7,817 bases of DNA, taken from the NCBI GenBank assembly GCA_030592625.1, contig JAUVIY010000113.1, positions 1-7,817 on the forward strand, in the 5' to 3' direction. The stretch is from Spirochaeta sp. (GTDB taxonomy: Bacteria > Spirochaetota > Spirochaetia > DSM-2461). The translations under genes were made by a program, and so were the position numbers. The notes under the pieces are model-generated. The model made no database searches. It saw only the letters and a list, made by a program, of their open reading frames with translations, and was not told the DNA's origin. This document shows, in pieces, positions 6,162 to 7,817 of this stretch (positions are counted from its first letter, which is position 1; the number at the start of each line of letters is the position of its first letter).

Positions 6162-6755
6162 CTATGAACTCATTAATATGATGGCCCGGCGCAGAATTTC
6201 TTTTTCTCTGGCATCACCCGATAAAACGGTAAGTTCCGGATCTTCAAGTATGGCCGAAACGGCCTTTCCGGCACCCCGGGAATCGAATCCCATTGCCATG
6301 AGAGCTTCGATGACATCCCTCGCCTCTCCGACTGCACCGCCGTCGTCTGCCGTATCAATGAGTTTCCCCCGGAGCTGCAGTACAATTTTCTGGGCTGTCT
6401 TTTTTCCAAGACCCGGAATGCTTCCCAGAGTGGATAAGTCTTCTGCATCAAGGGCTGTAAGAAAGCGTTCCGGTGTGGTTCCTGAGAGTATCTTCCTGGT
6501 GAGGGAGGGACCGACACCGTTCACTGTAAGAAGAGCCAGAAACAAGGTTCTCTCCTCACCGGACGCGAAACCGTACATTTTCATCTGATCCTGGGTATGG
6601 TGCAGATGGGTAAATATCCTCGCCTCTTCGCCGATCTTCGGAAGTGACGAAAGAGTGGTTGCCGTTGTATCAACGGCCCATTCCACACCTCCGGTTTCAA
6701 TACCGAGCTGCTCTGAGGTTTTAAATGTCAACGTACCGTGGATGCTGTTAACCAT
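6162..6755 (-). CDS. ruvA: Holliday junction DNA-binding subunit RuvA
   Basis: 197 residues, full length. RuvA tetramers bind the four-way junction, hold it open and load RuvB rings. Three domains are visible: an OB-fold (1-63) ending in the family MYGF, two helix-hairpin-helix motifs (VNGVGPSL, 78-85, and IPGLGKKTAQKI, 113-124), and a C-terminal RuvB-binding three-helix domain (about 143-197) after a short acidic linker (132-142). The acidic pin that lies at the junction centre, Glu55-Asp56 in E. coli, reads Gln55-Asp56 here. The start overlaps the end of ruvC by 28 nt. GGAG lies 3 nt before the ATG, a tight spacing. Confidence 0.98.
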   Translation of the reverse strand: MVNSIHGTLTFKTSEQLGIETGGVEWAVDTTATTLSSLPKIGEEARIFTHLHHTQDQMKMYGFASGEERTLFLALLTVNGVGPSLTRKILSGTTPERFLTALDAEDLSTLGSIPGLGKKTAQKIVLQLRGKLIDTADDGGAVGEARDVIEALMAMGFDSRGAGKAVSAILEDPELTVLSGDAREKEILRRAIILMSS

Positions 6756-7231
6756 AGGCTCCCGTGATGAATGAAAGTTATCGCCGCCGCAAGGGCATCG
6801 GCAGCATGATCGGGTTCGGGTATTTCAGACAGACCGAGAAGGAGGCGGACCATTTCCTGTACCTGCTCCTTCCTGGCTCCGCCGGTACCCACCACCGATT
6901 GTTTGATTGTTACCGGAGAATATTCACCGACGGTCAGATCCTTTTCAGCTGCAGCTAATAATACCACACCACGGGCCTGGGCTACCGGCATTGCCGATGA
7001 AATATTTTTTGTAAAAAAAAGCGTTTCTATACCCATTCCGGAGGGTTTGTACGCTTCGATAATGGAGTTAATCTCCTTGTAAAGACTCAAGAGTCGCCTT
7101 TCCGGCGGCTCCTTCGAGCCAGTCAAAACAGTTCCATGATCGATGTGTTTGTGACGAGTACCGGTAGAATCGACAATCCCCCAGCCTGTGCGTGCGAGTC
7201 CGGGGTCTATTCCAAGTACCCTGTGAGTCAC
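6728..7231 (-). CDS. ruvC: Crossover junction endodeoxyribonuclease RuvC
   Basis: 167 residues, normal length. RuvC is a dimeric RNase H-fold, metal-dependent nuclease that cuts paired strands of the Holliday junction. The four active-site residues are all present: Asp9 (LGIDPGLARTGWG), Glu69 (GIETLFF), His142 and Asp145 (DHAADALAAAI). His at the third position is a known natural variant, as in the Thermus enzyme, so the enzyme should be active. The segment VKQSVVG-like IKQSVVGTGGARKEQV (109-124) matches the conserved basic region. The start is GTG at 7231, overlapping the yebC stop in a GTGA junction, so translation is probably coupled. A run of eight T on the coding strand follows the Glu69 codon. 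Confidence 0.98.
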   Translation of the reverse strand: MTHRVLGIDPGLARTGWGIVDSTGTRHKHIDHGTVLTGSKEPPERRLLSLYKEINSIIEAYKPSGMGIETLFFTKNISSAMPVAQARGVVLLAAAEKDLTVGEYSPVTIKQSVVGTGGARKEQVQEMVRLLLGLSEIPEPDHAADALAAAITFIHHGSLWLTASTVR

Positions 7232-7817
7232 TCAGGCATCTCAAAATCGTCGGGTATCTCAAGATTGGATGCAACAGACTGAACATCGTCGTTATCTTCG
7301 AGCCTGTCGATCAGCCTTAATACCTTTGCGGTTTTCTCAGTATCCAGAGAAGTGGTGCTCTCAGGAACCAGGGCAACTTCAGCGCTCGCCTGTTCAAAAC
7401 CCCCGGCCTGCAGGGCCTCCAGAATATTGGCAAATTCATGAGGGTCGGTGATCACCTCGATGATACCGCTTTCTTCGGCGACGTCTTCGGCTCCGGCCTC
7501 AATAGCGGCCTCGAAAAGTGCATCGAAATCAATCTTATCCAATTCATAAACGATAATGCCTTTGCGGTGGAACATGTAAGCGACTGCTCCGCTGGCGGCA
7601 AGCTGACCGCCGCTCTTGGATAATATCGTACGGACATCGGCCGCAGTCCTGTTCTTGTTATCGGTGAGGGCTTCGATCATCAGGCCGACCCCCCCGGAAG
7701 CATAGGCTTCATAACTGAGTTCAACGTATTCAACGCCTTCAAGATCGCCCGTTCCCTTCTTTATGGCCCTTTCAATGTTGTCCTTGGGCATGTTGGCGGC
7801 TTTTGCCTTGAGAACGA
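7228..7817 (-). CDS. yebC: YebC/TACO1-family translation or transcription regulator, partial
   Basis: The last 195 residues are visible. The frame is open to the right edge: codons VLKAKAAN precede the internal Met at 7791, so that Met is not the start, and about 50 N-terminal residues are missing. Family motifs: KAKAANMPKDNIERAIKKGTG, in part near the edge, GGVGLMIEALTDNKNRTAADVR (about residues 41-62 of the visible part), SKSGGQLAASGAVAYMF and an acidic C-terminus (LEDNDDVQSVASNLEIPDDF). The family is described both as DNA-binding regulators and as ribosome-associated factors that help translate hard stretches such as polyproline. Position just upstream of ruvC is the common bacterial arrangement, and the stop codon overlaps the ruvC start. 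Confidence 0.97.
   Translation of the reverse strand, partial: VLKAKAANMPKDNIERAIKKGTGDLEGVEYVELSYEAYASGGVGLMIEALTDNKNRTAADVRTILSKSGGQLAASGAVAYMFHRKGIIVYELDKIDFDALFEAAIEAGAEDVAEESGIIEVITDPHEFANILEALQAGGFEQASAEVALVPESTTSLDTEKTAKVLRLIDRLEDNDDVQSVASNLEIPDDFEMPE

Noticed and set aside
5598..6167. 189-codon plus-strand open frame opposite ruvB
   Set aside because: It is antisense to ruvB over nearly its whole length, with no recognisable domain or upstream ribosome binding site.
6079..6588. 169-codon plus-strand open frame opposite ruvA
   Set aside because: Ser/Pro-rich shadow frame antisense to ruvA and the ruvB start.
6797..6808. Loss of a RuvC catalytic aspartate (E. coli Asp138 position is His142)
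   Set aside because: His at this position is an established natural variant (Thermus RuvC), so it does not indicate an inactive enzyme.
7228..7791. yebC starting at the Met at 7791
   Set aside because: The frame is open beyond it to the edge, and the upstream residues KAKAAN match the YebC family, so the gene is cut by the window rather than starting there.

Overview
The window is a compact, gene-dense piece of chromosome from a diderm bacterium with no mobile DNA, RNA genes or CRISPR array. It holds eleven protein genes. The outer-membrane barrel, the TonB-ExbB-ExbD set and the moderate base composition would suit a spirochaete (Spirochaetaceae-like). That is inference from overall character, not from a diagnostic gene, and I hold it at moderate to low confidence.

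Left block (positions 1 to 2744, minus strand): a four-gene, tightly coupled operon. In order of transcription it encodes an exported protein of about 490 residues that looks like an outer-membrane beta-barrel (family not recognised), then ExbB, ExbD and the N-terminus of a TonB protein cut by the window edge. The gene ends overlap or nearly touch (TAATG junction, about 40 nt overlap, 1 nt gap), so the four products are probably made together. The simplest reading is an inner-membrane proton-driven motor plus TonB, built next to the outer-membrane protein that it may energise.

Middle block (2745 to 4117, plus strand): tmk (dTMP kinase, DNA precursor synthesis) diverges from the barrel gene across 46 bp. 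It is followed by a small exported protein of unknown function, very rich in Tyr and Trp. The Tmk P-loop has Thr where the Walker A Lys is expected, the most striking departure from a housekeeping family in this window. A perfect 7-bp inverted repeat sits just upstream of the ribosome binding site of the unknown gene.

Right block (4127 to 7817, minus strand): the classic yebC-ruvC-ruvA-ruvB-queA cluster. YebC is a translation/regulatory factor. RuvC, RuvA and RuvB form the Holliday-junction branch-migration and resolution machine. QueA makes epoxyqueuosine in tRNA. Junctions are overlaps (GTGA, 28 nt, 26 nt) or a 12-nt gap, indicating one operon whose promoter lies beyond the right edge. It runs convergently into the unknown exported gene with only 9 bp between the stop codons and no visible terminator.

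I see no convincing undescribed multi-gene defence or mobile system. The best leads are the barrel-ExbB-ExbD-TonB operon, the Walker A substitution in Tmk, the hairpin/operator in front of the unknown exported gene, and homopolymer slippery sites in queA, tmk and ruvC.
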